From positions 2,418,001 to 2,482,000 of the forward strand of contig NZ_CP033459.1 in the NCBI RefSeq assembly GCF_003265305.2: 64,000 nucleotides of DNA, written 5' to 3'. A program made the position numbers and the translations under genes. Positions 35,629 to 43,827 of the stretch are shown one piece after another; within the stretch, counting starts at the first letter, position 1; every line of letters begins with the position of its first letter. The stretch is from Pseudoprevotella muciniphila. Lineage in GTDB: Bacteria; Bacteroidota; Bacteroidia; Bacteroidales; Bacteroidaceae. The notes under the pieces are model-generated. The model was not told the origin of the DNA and made no database searches. It saw only the letters and a list, made by a program, of their open reading frames with translations.

Positions 35629-36783
35629 TCACATCATCATACGAGCAAGGTTCTGTGCCTGGTCATGCACTGAGTTCTTTAGAATTTTCGCGTAAATCTG
35701 CGTCGTCTTGATGTTTTTGTGTCCGAGCATCCTTGCCACTTTGTCTATCGGCACATTGTACGATAAGGCAACGGTGGCAAAGGTGTGACGGGCAATATGA
35801 AAAGATATTCTTTTCTTGATGCCCAGCTGTTTTTCCAAAACGTGCAGGTACATATTCAATTTCTGATTGCTTATAATAGGAAGCTTGAAATCATACTTTT
35901 TCAGTACTTCCATGGCAGGGGGTAGGATAGGGGTATAGAAATTGCTGCCCGTCTTGGTACGTTTGCCGTCGATGAAAAACATTTTGTCTTGCTGCTCCGT
36001 CATGGTCTCGAAGTCGAAACTCATTACGTCGATGTACGCAAGCCCAGTGTAAGCCGCGAAGATGAAAAGGTCACGCACCCTATCGAGATACTTATCCGTT
36101 ATTTTCGCATCGCGCAGCACGACGAGTTCATCCTCCAACAATGGTTTGCGCTCCTTATTCTTGCCGCGCTTTATCTTTACGCTAAGATAAGGATCGCGGC
36201 TAATCATTTCTTTTTGGAACGCAAACATGATGTAATGATGCAGGCGTTTGTGGTAATTGTCTATCGTCGCGCTTCCAAAAGGCTCGCCGTTAGGCTTTCT
36301 TTTGGCGCGAAGATACAAATCGTAGTCCTTGATGTTGGAGGGAGTGAGGTCGGCAAACGTCTTTAGCTTGCCAAAAGCTTCTACATCACGCAGGGAAACA
36401 AGACGCTGACGCTTTGTCTCGTGGTCGATGTTCTCCTTGTTTATGCAATCAAGCATAAAGTCAATAAACGAACCTTGTTCTGTTTCTTTTTCTTCAATTT
36501 CCTTTTTCGCCTTTCCTTCTATATGCGAAAGGAATTTCTCTACTGTCATTTCCTCACCGAGAAAGCGCATAGAGGAAATGATTTTTTCATAATTGGCTAC
36601 AATACTTTTCAGTTCATTACTTTCTGAAAAGTAGTTCCATTCAACGGCAGTACATTCCTTAATTTTAATGTACTTCCTAACACCAGGCGCAAGTCTAACA
36701 TGGATTTCGACATTGCTTACGCCTCTGCGATTCAAGTCTTTGCGTCTGTCAAAGACTACAGTGCAAGATTTTTTTTCTTTCAT
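35629..36783 (-). CDS. Tyrosine recombinase/integrase
   Basis: 384 residues. An N-terminal arm-binding domain (about 1-100), a SAM-like core-binding domain (about 105-205, TFADLTPSNIKDYDLYLRAK) and a C-terminal catalytic domain are visible. The catalytic residues include KTGSNF (beta-strand Lys), HIARHTFATV (H-x-x-R), GHKNIKTTQIYAKI (His and the nucleophile Tyr). The first Arg position reads TGLAYIDV, Ala rather than Arg, as in a number of Bacteroidetes integrases such as the IntDOT type where this Arg is absent. It converges on the last tail gene and lies 279 bases from tRNA-Asp. It should integrate and excise the element. Confidence 0.92.
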   Translation of the reverse strand: MKEKKSCTVVFDRRKDLNRRGVSNVEIHVRLAPGVRKYIKIKECTAVEWNYFSESNELKSIVANYEKIISSMRFLGEEMTVEKFLSHIEGKAKKEIEEKETEQGSFIDFMLDCINKENIDHETKRQRLVSLRDVEAFGKLKTFADLTPSNIKDYDLYLRAKRKPNGEPFGSATIDNYHKRLHHYIMFAFQKEMISRDPYLSVKIKRGKNKERKPLLEDELVVLRDAKITDKYLDRVRDLFIFAAYTGLAYIDVMSFDFETMTEQQDKMFFIDGKRTKTGSNFYTPILPPAMEVLKKYDFKLPIISNQKLNMYLHVLEKQLGIKKRISFHIARHTFATVALSYNVPIDKVARMLGHKNIKTTQIYAKILKNSVHDQAQNLARMMM

Positions 36784-36822
36784 TCTACTGCTTTTTTTTG
36801 CGCAGCAAAACCGATTTTTCCG

Positions 36823-36932
36823 TGTAGCCGATTTTATTCTTGACCCATTTTCGTGTAGCCGATTGGAAAATGTAGCCGATTTGTGTAGCCAAAATGAATG
36901 TTTTTTGTCGGCGTTTGTCGGTCTTTGTCGGT
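36823..36932. repeat. Short direct repeats upstream of integrase (putative arm sites)
   Basis: The 11-mer TGTAGCCGATT occurs at 36823, 36854 and 36871, with a partial copy TGTAGCC at 36884. Then TTTGTCGG occurs three times at exact 10-base spacing at 36904, 36914 and 36924. They lie between the integrase start and tRNA-Asp, where tyrosine integrases normally have arm-type binding sites, so this may be attachment-site DNA or the integrase operator. Confidence 0.6.
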
Positions 36933-37016
36933 TTTTGCATTGCAGTTAGACAATCTTTGACTAACTGGCAGTAGTCTGAAAATTAAGAAGTTAGCAACGT
37001 AAGCACCTCGTTTTGA

Positions 37017-37052
37017 GGGAAAAAGAAAATGGGAGTGTTGTGACTCCCATTT
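37017..37052 (-). terminator. tRNA-Asp terminator
   Basis: Read on the - strand, an 8- to 10-bp stem ATGGGAGT / ACTCCCAT is followed by a T-rich tract (TTTTCTTTTT). It lies directly downstream of the tRNA-Asp 3' end. Confidence 0.7.
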
Positions 37053-37062
37053 CTTAGGTTCG

Positions 37063-37137
37063 CGGTGCGTACGGGACTTGAACCCGTGACCTCCTGCGTG
37101 ACAGGCAGGCATTCTAACCAGACTGAACTAACGCACC
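37063..37137 (-). tRNA. tRNA-Asp (GTC)
   Basis: The cloverleaf is complete on the - strand: acceptor GGTGCGT / ACGCACC, anticodon stem CCTGC / GCAGG with loop CTGTCAC (anticodon GTC), and T arm ACGGG-TTCAAGT-CCCGT. The 3' CCA is not encoded. It is preceded by a TAnnTTTG box at 37157-37164. It lies next to an integrase gene, the usual target class for phage insertion, and its 3' end faces the element. Confidence 0.95.
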
Positions 37138-37156
37138 ATTGTCTCATTAGCGACTG

Positions 37157-37164
37157 CAAAAGTA
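37157..37164 (-). promoter_or_regulatory. TAnnTTTG box for tRNA-Asp
   Basis: Read on the - strand it is TACTTTTG, the Bacteroidetes -7 element, about 20 bases before the tRNA. Confidence 0.6.
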
Positions 37165-37267
37165 GGGTAATATTTTTATTCTTCCAAATTTTTTTTGATT
37201 TTTTTCGATTTTTTTATCGTTTTTATACTTTTCGGGCTTTTTGAAAGCAATGAGGAGTGGTCTTTGC

Positions 37268-38779
37268 TTATTGTCCAAGTATGATATTTATCAATGATAC
37301 GACGTCGCTTACGTTGACAGTGCCGTCATGGTTTACGTCGCCGTCTATAGAAGACGAGGCGCTGATAATTTCTGGAGCATCGCCGTTGGTGTTGTCATAC
37401 TGTAGGTATGCATTGTTGGCAGCCATGTCGATGCCTGATGAGGGTACTCTCACAAACGCTGTCATTGATTCGCCGCCGCCCGCGAGGATATAGTTCGCCA
37501 TGTTGCTGTCGCTATGCTTCAAAGATGTTGCGGAGAGTACACCTATGAGGCAATTTTCGGCGGGTGCTGCTGCGTAGTCGGCATAGGGAATAGAGGAAGT
37601 GTTGCCAGATGTGCCTTTGACTATAAAGCCTACACCTGCAGGAACCTTCGTTATTCGGGTTAAGGTGGCGGTGTTGCCGTCGAAACTACTTACCACGTAT
37701 GCTTCAACGTCAGATGACGTAAAGTCGAGAATATAAGGACTGCAGAATGTGCGATAAGTGGAGTTGAAAAAGATACTCTCATTAAGATCCTTTTCTACAA
37801 TATTAAAGTTACTCCACGGCGAATATTCATAAGATGACATGCAGGATGTAGGAACGTAAAGTGTTGCGCCCGATACACCATAGAACACGTTATTTCCCGT
37901 TTCTGGTGCGCTCCGCATAAGGCTGTGTATCTCTTTAAGATTGTTGCATCTGTAGAACACGCCCTGTCCCAAGCGTGTCAGTGTGGATGGCAGGCCAATG
38001 GCTGTGAGCCCGGTGCAATTGTAGAATGCGTTTTTTTCTATTGTCTCCACTCCTTCCGGGATGGAAACAGATGTCATGCCTGTACAGCCAGAGAAGCAAC
38101 TGCCTGCGATGGCCTTAATGCCTTCAGGGATGACTATAGCGCTTTTCTCGGGCATAGTGCCAAAGTATTGGTAGGCAACTGACCCTAAACATGCTAACCC
38201 GTCCGGTTGACTATTGCTCCATGCAGTGCCTTCAAATGCATGCATGCCGCACTTTGTTACAGAAGTGGGTACGCTGATGCTACTCAAACGTGTGCATCCC
38301 GAAAAGGCTTCCGTGGCTATTGTTTCGAGGCCTTCAGGGAGTGTTATCGATGTGAGGGTAGTGCAACCGAAGAAGGCATTATCCATGATTTCAGTGAGTC
38401 CCGTACCATTGAAAGTTACGGATGCGAGTTTTGAACAGCCGTAGAAAGCATTAGGACCAATATGGTAAACATTGGCGGGGATGCTGACACTCGTTACGTT
38501 AGGACAACCATAAAAAGCGTCTTCCAGAATACTTACAACCTTATAAGTCAAGTTGTTGTATTTGATGGTATTGGGAATGTTTACTGTGCCGCTGTATTCT
38601 CCAGAGACACTATTGTATGCTGAGCCGCTGTATGTAACCTCAACTGAGCGTGCGTATGCGCTCGTTGAAAGGATGTTGTAATATATGGTTACGCCGTCGC
38701 TATTTGCAAGGGCTATGTCATGTGCACTGGCAGGAATTGCAAGCAAACTGAAAATGAAGGGTAAAAGTTTCTTTCTCAT
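37268..38779 (-). CDS. BspA-like leucine-rich-repeat surface protein
   Basis: 503 residues. A signal peptide (KKLLPFIFSLLAIPASA) is followed from about residue 75 by treponemal/BspA-type LRR_5 repeats: repeated A-F-x-G/N-C and I-x-L/V-P-x-x-V/L (DAFYGCPNVTSVSIPANVYH, NAFFGCTTLTSITLPEGLET). A second beta region follows. The end is GDVNHDGTVNVSDVVSLINI, a dockerin-like calcium-binding repeat common in Prevotella secreted proteins. Such proteins bind host or bacterial surface partners. It is a single-gene unit with its own TAnnTTTG box at 38832-38839. It is exported and probably surface-exposed. Confidence 0.85.
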   Translation of the reverse strand: MRKKLLPFIFSLLAIPASAHDIALANSDGVTIYYNILSTSAYARSVEVTYSGSAYNSVSGEYSGTVNIPNTIKYNNLTYKVVSILEDAFYGCPNVTSVSIPANVYHIGPNAFYGCSKLASVTFNGTGLTEIMDNAFFGCTTLTSITLPEGLETIATEAFSGCTRLSSISVPTSVTKCGMHAFEGTAWSNSQPDGLACLGSVAYQYFGTMPEKSAIVIPEGIKAIAGSCFSGCTGMTSVSIPEGVETIEKNAFYNCTGLTAIGLPSTLTRLGQGVFYRCNNLKEIHSLMRSAPETGNNVFYGVSGATLYVPTSCMSSYEYSPWSNFNIVEKDLNESIFFNSTYRTFCSPYILDFTSSDVEAYVVSSFDGNTATLTRITKVPAGVGFIVKGTSGNTSSIPYADYAAAPAENCLIGVLSATSLKHSDSNMANYILAGGGESMTAFVRVPSSGIDMAANNAYLQYDNTNGDAPEIISASSSIDGDVNHDGTVNVSDVVSLINIILGQ

Positions 38780-38831
38780 CTTCTTTATAATAATTTTCTA
38801 TCTAGGTTTGTAAGAATATTATTCAATGCTG

Positions 38832-38839
38832 CAAATTTA
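38832..38839 (-). promoter_or_regulatory. TAnnTTTG box for the BspA-like gene
   Basis: On the - strand it reads TAAATTTG, 53 bases before the start codon, matching the Bacteroidetes -7 consensus. Confidence 0.55.
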
Positions 38840-38924
38840 GAGAAAAAAAACAAAGTTTCCATGTTTGCTAAAATAATTAGTCTTATTTTTCGTTCGAACG
38901 TCCAAGAATACGCGTCTTTTTTGC

Positions 38925-38932
38925 TACTTTTG
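38925..38932 (+). promoter_or_regulatory. TAnnTTTG box for trpS
   Basis: TACTTTTG lies 20 bases before the trpS start, a short leader typical of housekeeping genes in this phylum. Confidence 0.6.
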
Positions 38933-38952
38933 CACGCAAAAATTTTTGAGTT

Positions 38953-40053
38953 ATGGCATCAGATAAGATTATATTGACGGGCGACAGACCCACAGGTCGC
39001 CTCCACATCGGACATTATGTAGGCTCACTGCGTCGCCGCGTGCAGATACAGGACGAGGGCGACTACAAGCGCATGTACGTGTTCATTGCCGATGCTCAGG
39101 CATTGACCGACAATGTTGACAACCCTGAAAAGGTGCGGCAGAACCTCATCGAAGTGGCACTCGACTATCTTTCCGTAGGGCTTGATCCAGAGAAGACCGT
39201 CATTTATGTACAGTCGCAGATACCTGAATTGTGCGAACTGACTTTCTATTTCATGAATATGGTTACCGTAAGTCGTCTGCAGCGTAACCCCACGGTTAAG
39301 ACGGAGATTCAGATGCGCGGTTTCAGTGGAGAGAGTATTCCGGTGGGTTTCTTTACGTACCCCATAAGTCAGGCTGCAGACATCACAGCCTTTGATGCCA
39401 CTCATGTGCCGGTTGGCGAAGACCAGAAGCCGATGTTGGAGCAGACCTGCGAAATTGTGCGGAGGTTCAATAATATCTATGGCGAAGGCACTCTTACAGA
39501 ACCCAAAATCGTTCTGCCCGACAATGCAGCCTGTCTGCGCTTGCCCGGAACGGACGGAAAGGCGAAGATGAGTAAAAGCCTTGGAAACTGCATCTATCTG
39601 AGCGACACGGCGCAGGAGTTGAAGAAGAAGGTGATGTCGATGTATACCGACCCGCTCCATATTCATGTGGAAGACCCCGGACACATTGAGGGCAATACGG
39701 TATTCACTTATCTTGACGCTTTCAGTCGTCCTGATCATTTCGCAGAGTATTGGCCAGAATATCAGAATCTTGATGAGCTCAAAGAACACTATCAACGTGG
39801 AGGTCTTGGCGACATGAAGGTAAAGAAATTTCTCAACAAGATTCTTGAGGAGACATTGGCTCCCGTTCGTGAACGACGCAAGGAATACGAACAAGATATT
39901 CCTGCTGTTTATGAAATGCTGCGAAAGGGTAGCGAAACAGCGCGCGAAGCCGCTGCTGCAACGCTTGACCGTGTGCGCCATGCCATGAAGATAGATTATT
40001 TTGATGATGCTCAACTCATAGCCGAACAGGCAAAAGCATTTAGTCAGAAGTAA
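38953..40053 (+). CDS. trpS: Tryptophanyl-tRNA synthetase
   Basis: 366 residues, a class I synthetase charging tRNA-Trp in the cytoplasm. The HIGH-type motif is in [14 protein letters not shown] (residues 13-26), and the KMSKS loop is in [11 protein letters not shown]. The specificity region has [13 protein letters not shown] and YPISQAADI. The length is slightly above the usual 330-340 residues because of extra helical sequence at the end. It is preceded by its own promoter box and followed by a secreted nuclease-like gene on the same strand. No T-box or leader peptide is evident in the short leader. Confidence 0.95.
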   Translation: MASDKIILTGDRPTGRLHIGHYVGSLRRRVQIQDEGDYKRMYVFIADAQALTDNVDNPEKVRQNLIEVALDYLSVGLDPEKTVIYVQSQIPELCELTFYFMNMVTVSRLQRNPTVKTEIQMRGFSGESIPVGFFTYPISQAADITAFDATHVPVGEDQKPMLEQTCEIVRRFNNIYGEGTLTEPKIVLPDNAACLRLPGTDGKAKMSKSLGNCIYLSDTAQELKKKVMSMYTDPLHIHVEDPGHIEGNTVFTYLDAFSRPDHFAEYWPEYQNLDELKEHYQRGGLGDMKVKKFLNKILEETLAPVRERRKEYEQDIPAVYEMLRKGSETAREAAAATLDRVRHAMKIDYFDDAQLIAEQAKAFSQK

Positions 40054-40130
40054 GGAAAACAACAGAAACTCAGAGCCCCTTGCCATTCCACACAAAGAGA
40101 AAGGCAGGGGCTAATTTATTCTTATTCTCC

Positions 40131-40988
40131 ATGAAAAAGTGTGCCATCCTGATATTTGTGTTTCTTACAACATTTTTGTGCATAACGTTGCCTTGCCATG
40201 CACAGCGCCTGAATGTCATGTCCTTCAATATTCGCTATCAGAACAAACAAGATGGCAATAACGCCTGGGTATATCGCAAAGATAATGTGGTGTATTTCCT
40301 TAACGAACACCATCCCGACGTATTCGGATTGCAAGAAGTGCTTGATGAGCAATACATCTTTCTGTGCAACAATCTTTCTGACTATGCCGCAGTGGGAGTT
40401 GGACGTGATGATGGTATGCGCAAAGGCGAATATATGCCCGTTTTCTTTCTTAAAAACCGTTATAAACTTATAGACAGTGGAACCTTTTGGCTTAGTGAAA
40501 CACCCAACGAAGTGAGCAGAGGCTGGGATGCAGCCTGCAATCGTATTTGTACGTGGGTAATCCTGAAACATCGTAAAAGTGGTAAGCGTTTCCTCTTTGC
40601 CTGCACGCATCTTGACCATAAAGGGAAAACATCGCGTTCTAATGCAGCAATTTTGATAAAACAGCGTCTTGAATCTATAAGTTCCGGATTACCAATAGTT
40701 CTTGTTGGCGATTTCAATGTGTCGGAAAAGAGTGAGGTGTACGAAACAATGTGCAGCAAACCCTATGCTTTTAATGATACATGGAAGGTGGCTCAAAAAT
40801 GTGAAGGTTTGACTTACACTTTCAATGGATTTGGAAAATATGATGCCACGAACGGCAATAAGATTGATTATATATTTGTTTCGCCAGGCATGAAGATAAA
40901 AAATGCGACCATCTTCGACTCACACATCGCAGAAGGTCGTTATCTTTCCGACCATAATGCAATATGGGCGGAGATAGAAGAGTATTGA
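40131..40988 (+). CDS. Secreted endonuclease/exonuclease/phosphatase-family protein
   Basis: About 285 residues from the ATG at 40131, which gives a signal peptide (KKCAILIFVFLTTFLCI then HAQ). The EEP fold is clear: NVMSFNIRYQ at the start, FGLQEV with the metal-binding Glu, TWVILKHRKSGK and THLDHKG in the middle, VGDFNVSEKSE with the D-x-N pair, and SDHNAIWAEI with the terminal catalytic His. Family members cleave phosphodiesters in nucleic acids, phosphoinositides or sphingomyelin; the substrate cannot be decided. It is exported, so it works in the periplasm or outside the cell, perhaps for phosphate or nucleotide scavenging. Confidence 0.85.
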   Translation: MKKCAILIFVFLTTFLCITLPCHAQRLNVMSFNIRYQNKQDGNNAWVYRKDNVVYFLNEHHPDVFGLQEVLDEQYIFLCNNLSDYAAVGVGRDDGMRKGEYMPVFFLKNRYKLIDSGTFWLSETPNEVSRGWDAACNRICTWVILKHRKSGKRFLFACTHLDHKGKTSRSNAAILIKQRLESISSGLPIVLVGDFNVSEKSEVYETMCSKPYAFNDTWKVAQKCEGLTYTFNGFGKYDATNGNKIDYIFVSPGMKIKNATIFDSHIAEGRYLSDHNAIWAEIEEY

Positions 40989-41003
40989 AAAACTGTAAAA
41001 GAC

Positions 41004-41567
41004 TTATTTCGTCTTGGGCAATTTAGTCCATTTTATTTTTGAAAAGTCTTGTGCCGTGAAACGGTCAAAGTAGGGCTTTCCTTCAGCCTCGGACACATCA
41101 TCTCCGTCAATGCTATAACCGGAGTCCATTTCTTCGGTCTCGATGTTGTATTCGTCCATCTTTTCTATTCGTTTGCCCATCTTGCTGTCTTCGATGAGCG
41201 TAATGGCAGAATAGAACGCACCTGTACCGGCTCCTCCACTCGTCATTACAGCACCATCTGAAACAGAGATATGAAACTTGAAATCCTCTGCACAGACAAG
41301 GGTTATTTCATCGCCGCCAATGGTAAATATCGCGCCATCCTCATTATTGTCGTTGCGCAACCATATTTCAGGTGTTCCATCCTGGTCTATGTCAATAAGG
41401 GCATATTTCGTAGGGTCCTTCACGATGTCCGACATGGCTTCAGCACGATAAATCTCAATCATTTCTGCAGCATGTCCTTTCCAAAACGCTTTGAAATTGA
41501 AGGCCTTTTGTGCGCTTACAGTTTGCACCAGAAACCCAACAGACAATAGCACTAATAGTTTCTTCAT
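41004..41567 (-). CDS. Secreted hypothetical protein
   Basis: 187 residues with a signal peptide (KKLLVLLSVGFLVQTVSA). A stretch with DIDQDGTPEIWLRNDNNEDG carries the D-x-D-x-D-G loop seen in calcium-binding or FG-GAP-like repeats. The rest is acidic, ending in the lysine-rich KWTKLPKTK. No enzyme motif is seen. It follows the FGE-sulfatase-domain lipoprotein by 17 bases on the same strand and may share its transcript. I do not recognise a family. Confidence 0.65.
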   Translation of the reverse strand: MKKLLVLLSVGFLVQTVSAQKAFNFKAFWKGHAAEMIEIYRAEAMSDIVKDPTKYALIDIDQDGTPEIWLRNDNNEDGAIFTIGGDEITLVCAEDFKFHISVSDGAVMTSGGAGTGAFYSAITLIEDSKMGKRIEKMDEYNIETEEMDSGYSIDGDDVSEAEGKPYFDRFTAQDFSKIKWTKLPKTK

Positions 41568-41584
41568 AGTTGTATCATTATGCC

Positions 41585-42436
41585 TTAAAGAACTAATCTT
41601 AAACCCAGTCCGCGATGTTTGGTGGAGGGGGGTAGGTTGTTGCGCAAGGTAAGACGTGCGCGGCTTTCAGAGTAGGAAAAACACCCGCCTCGGCTTACGC
41701 GATTTGAACCATTTGCCAGACCTGCAGGATTTTCTTGTGAAAGGGATGAATAAGCACCATAAATATCGCTACACCACTCGAAAACATTGCCTGTCATATC
41801 GTATATGCCTATCTCATTGGGCTGCAGTTGCGCTACGGGATGTGTGCGCCGTTTCGCATTTTTATGGCACCAACCCACTTCTTCAAATTGATTGCTGCCG
41901 CTGTAAGTGGTTCCGCGGGCTTTTTTGCCACCGCGCGCTGCATATTCCCATTGCGCTTCTGTAGGCAAGCGGAATTTCAGTCCCGTTATGGTGTTCAGTC
42001 GCGTAATGAAAGTCTGGCAGTCTTTCCATGTAACATTCTCAACAGGCAAGTCATCGCCTTTGAACACCGACGGATTATTGTCCATTACAGCATTCCAGAG
42101 TTGCTGGGTTACCTCTGTCTGCCCGATGGCGAATGTGCGCAGCGTTACTTCGTGTAGTGTCTTTTCGTCATCGAATGCTGCTCTGTCAGTATTTGAAGAG
42201 CCCATTGTGAAACTGCCACCTTCTACGACAATAAGTTTAATGTTTACACCCGCCTTGACGGGTACGGTGAGTATCGTCGAACCCGACTTAGGATCTACCG
42301 TGGAGTCTATGTTACTATAGTCGGTAGCCGTTTCGTCCGTAACGTAAGCCACGTCGTAGGGTAGGTCGTCTGTGGAACTGCATGCTGAGAAAAATAAGCA
42401 GCCCAGAAGAAAGATGGTCTTTATAGATAATTTCAT
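41585..42436 (-). CDS. FGE-sulfatase (SUMF1)-domain lipoprotein
   Basis: 283 residues. A lipoprotein signal (FFSACSS) gives a lipidated Cys near residue 19. The domain from about residue 75 has the family hallmarks: GQTEVTQQLWNAVM, PVENVTWKDCQTFI, RLPTEAQWEYAARGG, GIYDMTGNVFEWCSDIYG and RVSRGGCFS with RLTLR near the end. The family includes formylglycine-generating enzymes, but most Bacteroidetes lipoprotein members have no shown enzyme activity, so sulfatase activation should not be assumed. No sulfatase lies nearby. It sits between the secreted hypothetical gene and the GNAT gene. Confidence 0.85.
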   Translation of the reverse strand: MKLSIKTIFLLGCLFFSACSSTDDLPYDVAYVTDETATDYSNIDSTVDPKSGSTILTVPVKAGVNIKLIVVEGGSFTMGSSNTDRAAFDDEKTLHEVTLRTFAIGQTEVTQQLWNAVMDNNPSVFKGDDLPVENVTWKDCQTFITRLNTITGLKFRLPTEAQWEYAARGGKKARGTTYSGSNQFEEVGWCHKNAKRRTHPVAQLQPNEIGIYDMTGNVFEWCSDIYGAYSSLSQENPAGLANGSNRVSRGGCFSYSESRARLTLRNNLPPSTKHRGLGLRLVL

Positions 42437-42488
42437 GATGTCAGCGTCTTATGGAATGTTTTTATAACGGACGGATAAGCGATTTATT

Positions 42489-42986
42489 TTAGGTCTCAAT
42501 GATATGTTCCATCCCCACTTTCTGAGGCACGAGTCCGAGCGATTCATAGAATTTCATGGCGGTCGGGTTGCAAGTCCACACGTTGAGTGTAACGTTGTAG
42601 CAATGCTGTTCCTTTGCGAAAGCCAATACCGCTTCGTAAATGCGCTTGCCGATGTGTTGTCCGCGAAGTGTTTCGTCCACACAAATGTCGTCTATGTAGA
42701 GTGTGGTAACAGGCTGCAGTACATGGCTGTCTTCGTGTCGTTCAAAAATGCAGAAAGCATAGCCGGCAACGCTGTCGTCTGCATCAGTACAGACAATGAC
42801 GGGGGTTTCAGTATTTCTGAAAATGCCTTTCAATTCATCGTCGGTGTATTTGCGCTCGCCCATTTTGAAGAGATCCGGGCGTCCTTTGGCATGTACGGCA
42901 TTTACCTGTGTGAGTAGGTGGTGTATGCGGGGTATGTCCGCATCACATGCAAAGCGTATGTTATATCCCTTTTGTCTTTGTTTCAT
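42489..42986 (-). CDS. GNAT-family N-acetyltransferase
   Basis: 165 residues with the GNAT fold: IRFACDADIPRIHHLL (strand 1/helix 1), a central strand VAGYAFCIFE, then acetyl-CoA-binding VDETLRGQHIGKRIYEAVLA (the R/Q-x-x-G-x-G/A loop) and a C-terminal strand pair around NVWTCNPTAMKFYESLG. Acetyl-CoA-dependent acylation of an amine or peptide is expected; the substrate is unknown. It begins 6 bases after the cdaA stop on the same strand, so the two are in one operon and share expression. Confidence 0.88.
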   Translation of the reverse strand: MKQRQKGYNIRFACDADIPRIHHLLTQVNAVHAKGRPDLFKMGERKYTDDELKGIFRNTETPVIVCTDADDSVAGYAFCIFERHEDSHVLQPVTTLYIDDICVDETLRGQHIGKRIYEAVLAFAKEQHCYNVTLNVWTCNPTAMKFYESLGLVPQKVGMEHIIET

Positions 42987-42992
42987 AGAAAA

Positions 42993-43757
42993 TCATTTCC
43001 ACTTTTCACGCAGTATGTTTTCAAGTTGTTCGCCGCTGATTTTTCGGGAGAGTATTCCGTTTTCTGCCACGGAGATGTTCCCTGTTTCTTCCGACACCAT
43101 GATACTCAGACAGTCGCTCTTTTCCGACATGCCGATGCCAGAGCGGTGACGCAGACCGAGGTTCTTGGGAATGTTCGGGTCGTGAGAAACGGGTAGCACA
43201 CAAGCGGCTGCTGCCAGTCGGTGGTTGCTGATGATGAGTGCGCCGTCGTGCAGGGGGCTGTTCTTGAAGAAAATGTTCTCGATGAGTCGTTGGCTGATGT
43301 TGGCATTGATGTTTTCCCCGTCTTTCATCTCGTTGAGAAGGCCCACGTTTCTTTCGATGATAATGAGCGCACCCACTTTCCCCTTGCTCATGTTCATGCA
43401 CGCTCGCACAAGGGGCATGATGTGCGGGTTTTGCTCAGCCTTGTTCTTTCTGTTCTGGAAGAGACGCATGGCAAAGTTTACGCTTCTGTGTGTGCCGATG
43501 TCAGAAAAGAAGTGGCGGATTTCTTCCTGGAACAAGATGACGAGGGCGATGACACCGATGTTCACCACCTGGTCCATAATGCTTCCGAGCAGACGCATAC
43601 CGATGACGCGCGACACAATGAGCCACATCACGATGAAAATGATGATGCCGCTGAATACGTTGGCAGAACGTGTGGACTTCATCAGGCGGTAGATGTAGAA
43701 CATAATCAGTGCCACGCAAAGGATGTCGATGAAGTCTTTTATGCTGAAACTATACAT
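42993..43757 (-). CDS. cdaA: Membrane diadenylate cyclase (c-di-AMP synthase)
   Basis: 254 residues. Three membrane helices (about 8-80, FIDILCVALIMFYIYRLM, then IIIFIVMWLIVS and a third) precede the DAC domain. The catalytic motifs are SPLHDGALIIS (DGA) and LRHRSGIGMSEKSDC (RHR). The enzyme joins two ATP molecules into c-di-AMP, a second messenger for osmotic and potassium balance. It follows folP in the same direction and has its own promoter box at 43798-43805. It is followed at 6 bases by the GNAT gene. CdaR- and GlmM-type partners usual in Firmicutes are not adjacent. Confidence 0.92.
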   Translation of the reverse strand: MYSFSIKDFIDILCVALIMFYIYRLMKSTRSANVFSGIIIFIVMWLIVSRVIGMRLLGSIMDQVVNIGVIALVILFQEEIRHFFSDIGTHRSVNFAMRLFQNRKNKAEQNPHIMPLVRACMNMSKGKVGALIIIERNVGLLNEMKDGENINANISQRLIENIFFKNSPLHDGALIISNHRLAAAACVLPVSHDPNIPKNLGLRHRSGIGMSEKSDCLSIMVSEETGNISVAENGILSRKISGEQLENILREKWK

Positions 43758-43797
43758 CTTGTCACGTTTTGTAGATGCTTGTTGTTGTGTCGGACTG

Positions 43798-43805
43798 CAA
43801 AGATA
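43798..43805 (-). promoter_or_regulatory. TAnnTTTG box for cdaA
   Basis: TATCTTTG on the - strand lies between the folP stop and the cdaA start, so cdaA can be expressed apart from folP. Confidence 0.55.
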
Positions 43806-43827
43806 ATGATTTCCGCCGAAACAAAAA

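Larger units (their letters stand above)
22423..36783. mobile_element. Phage-derived element with integrase, tail-biased gene set
   Basis: This is a block of GC-rich genes, all on the + strand and many with 1-40-base overlaps, closed by a tyrosine integrase on the - strand next to tRNA-Asp. Portal-like, head/tail-completion-like, HK97-gp10-like, tape-measure and tail genes are present, with ArdA as cargo. No terminase, major capsid protein, maturation protease, holin or endolysin is found in the window. The exact borders are not determined; the defence island to the left may or may not belong to it. Confidence 0.65.

Noticed and set aside
36823..36932. Repeats as a CRISPR array or plasmid replication iterons
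   Set aside because: Units are only 8-11 bases with no constant spacer length for the first set, and no cas or replication initiator gene is near; the position before an integrase explains them better.
39025..40095. A 356-codon open frame antisense to trpS
   Set aside because: It mirrors the codon structure of a highly conserved housekeeping gene, has no recognisable domain and no promoter; other long antisense frames (for example 43221-43850, 44200-45264, 47444-48292) were rejected in the same way.
41585..42436. A sulfatase-activating enzyme
   Set aside because: Only the general FGE-sulfatase fold is visible, the protein is a lipoprotein and no sulfatase gene is near; kept as domain-level name only.
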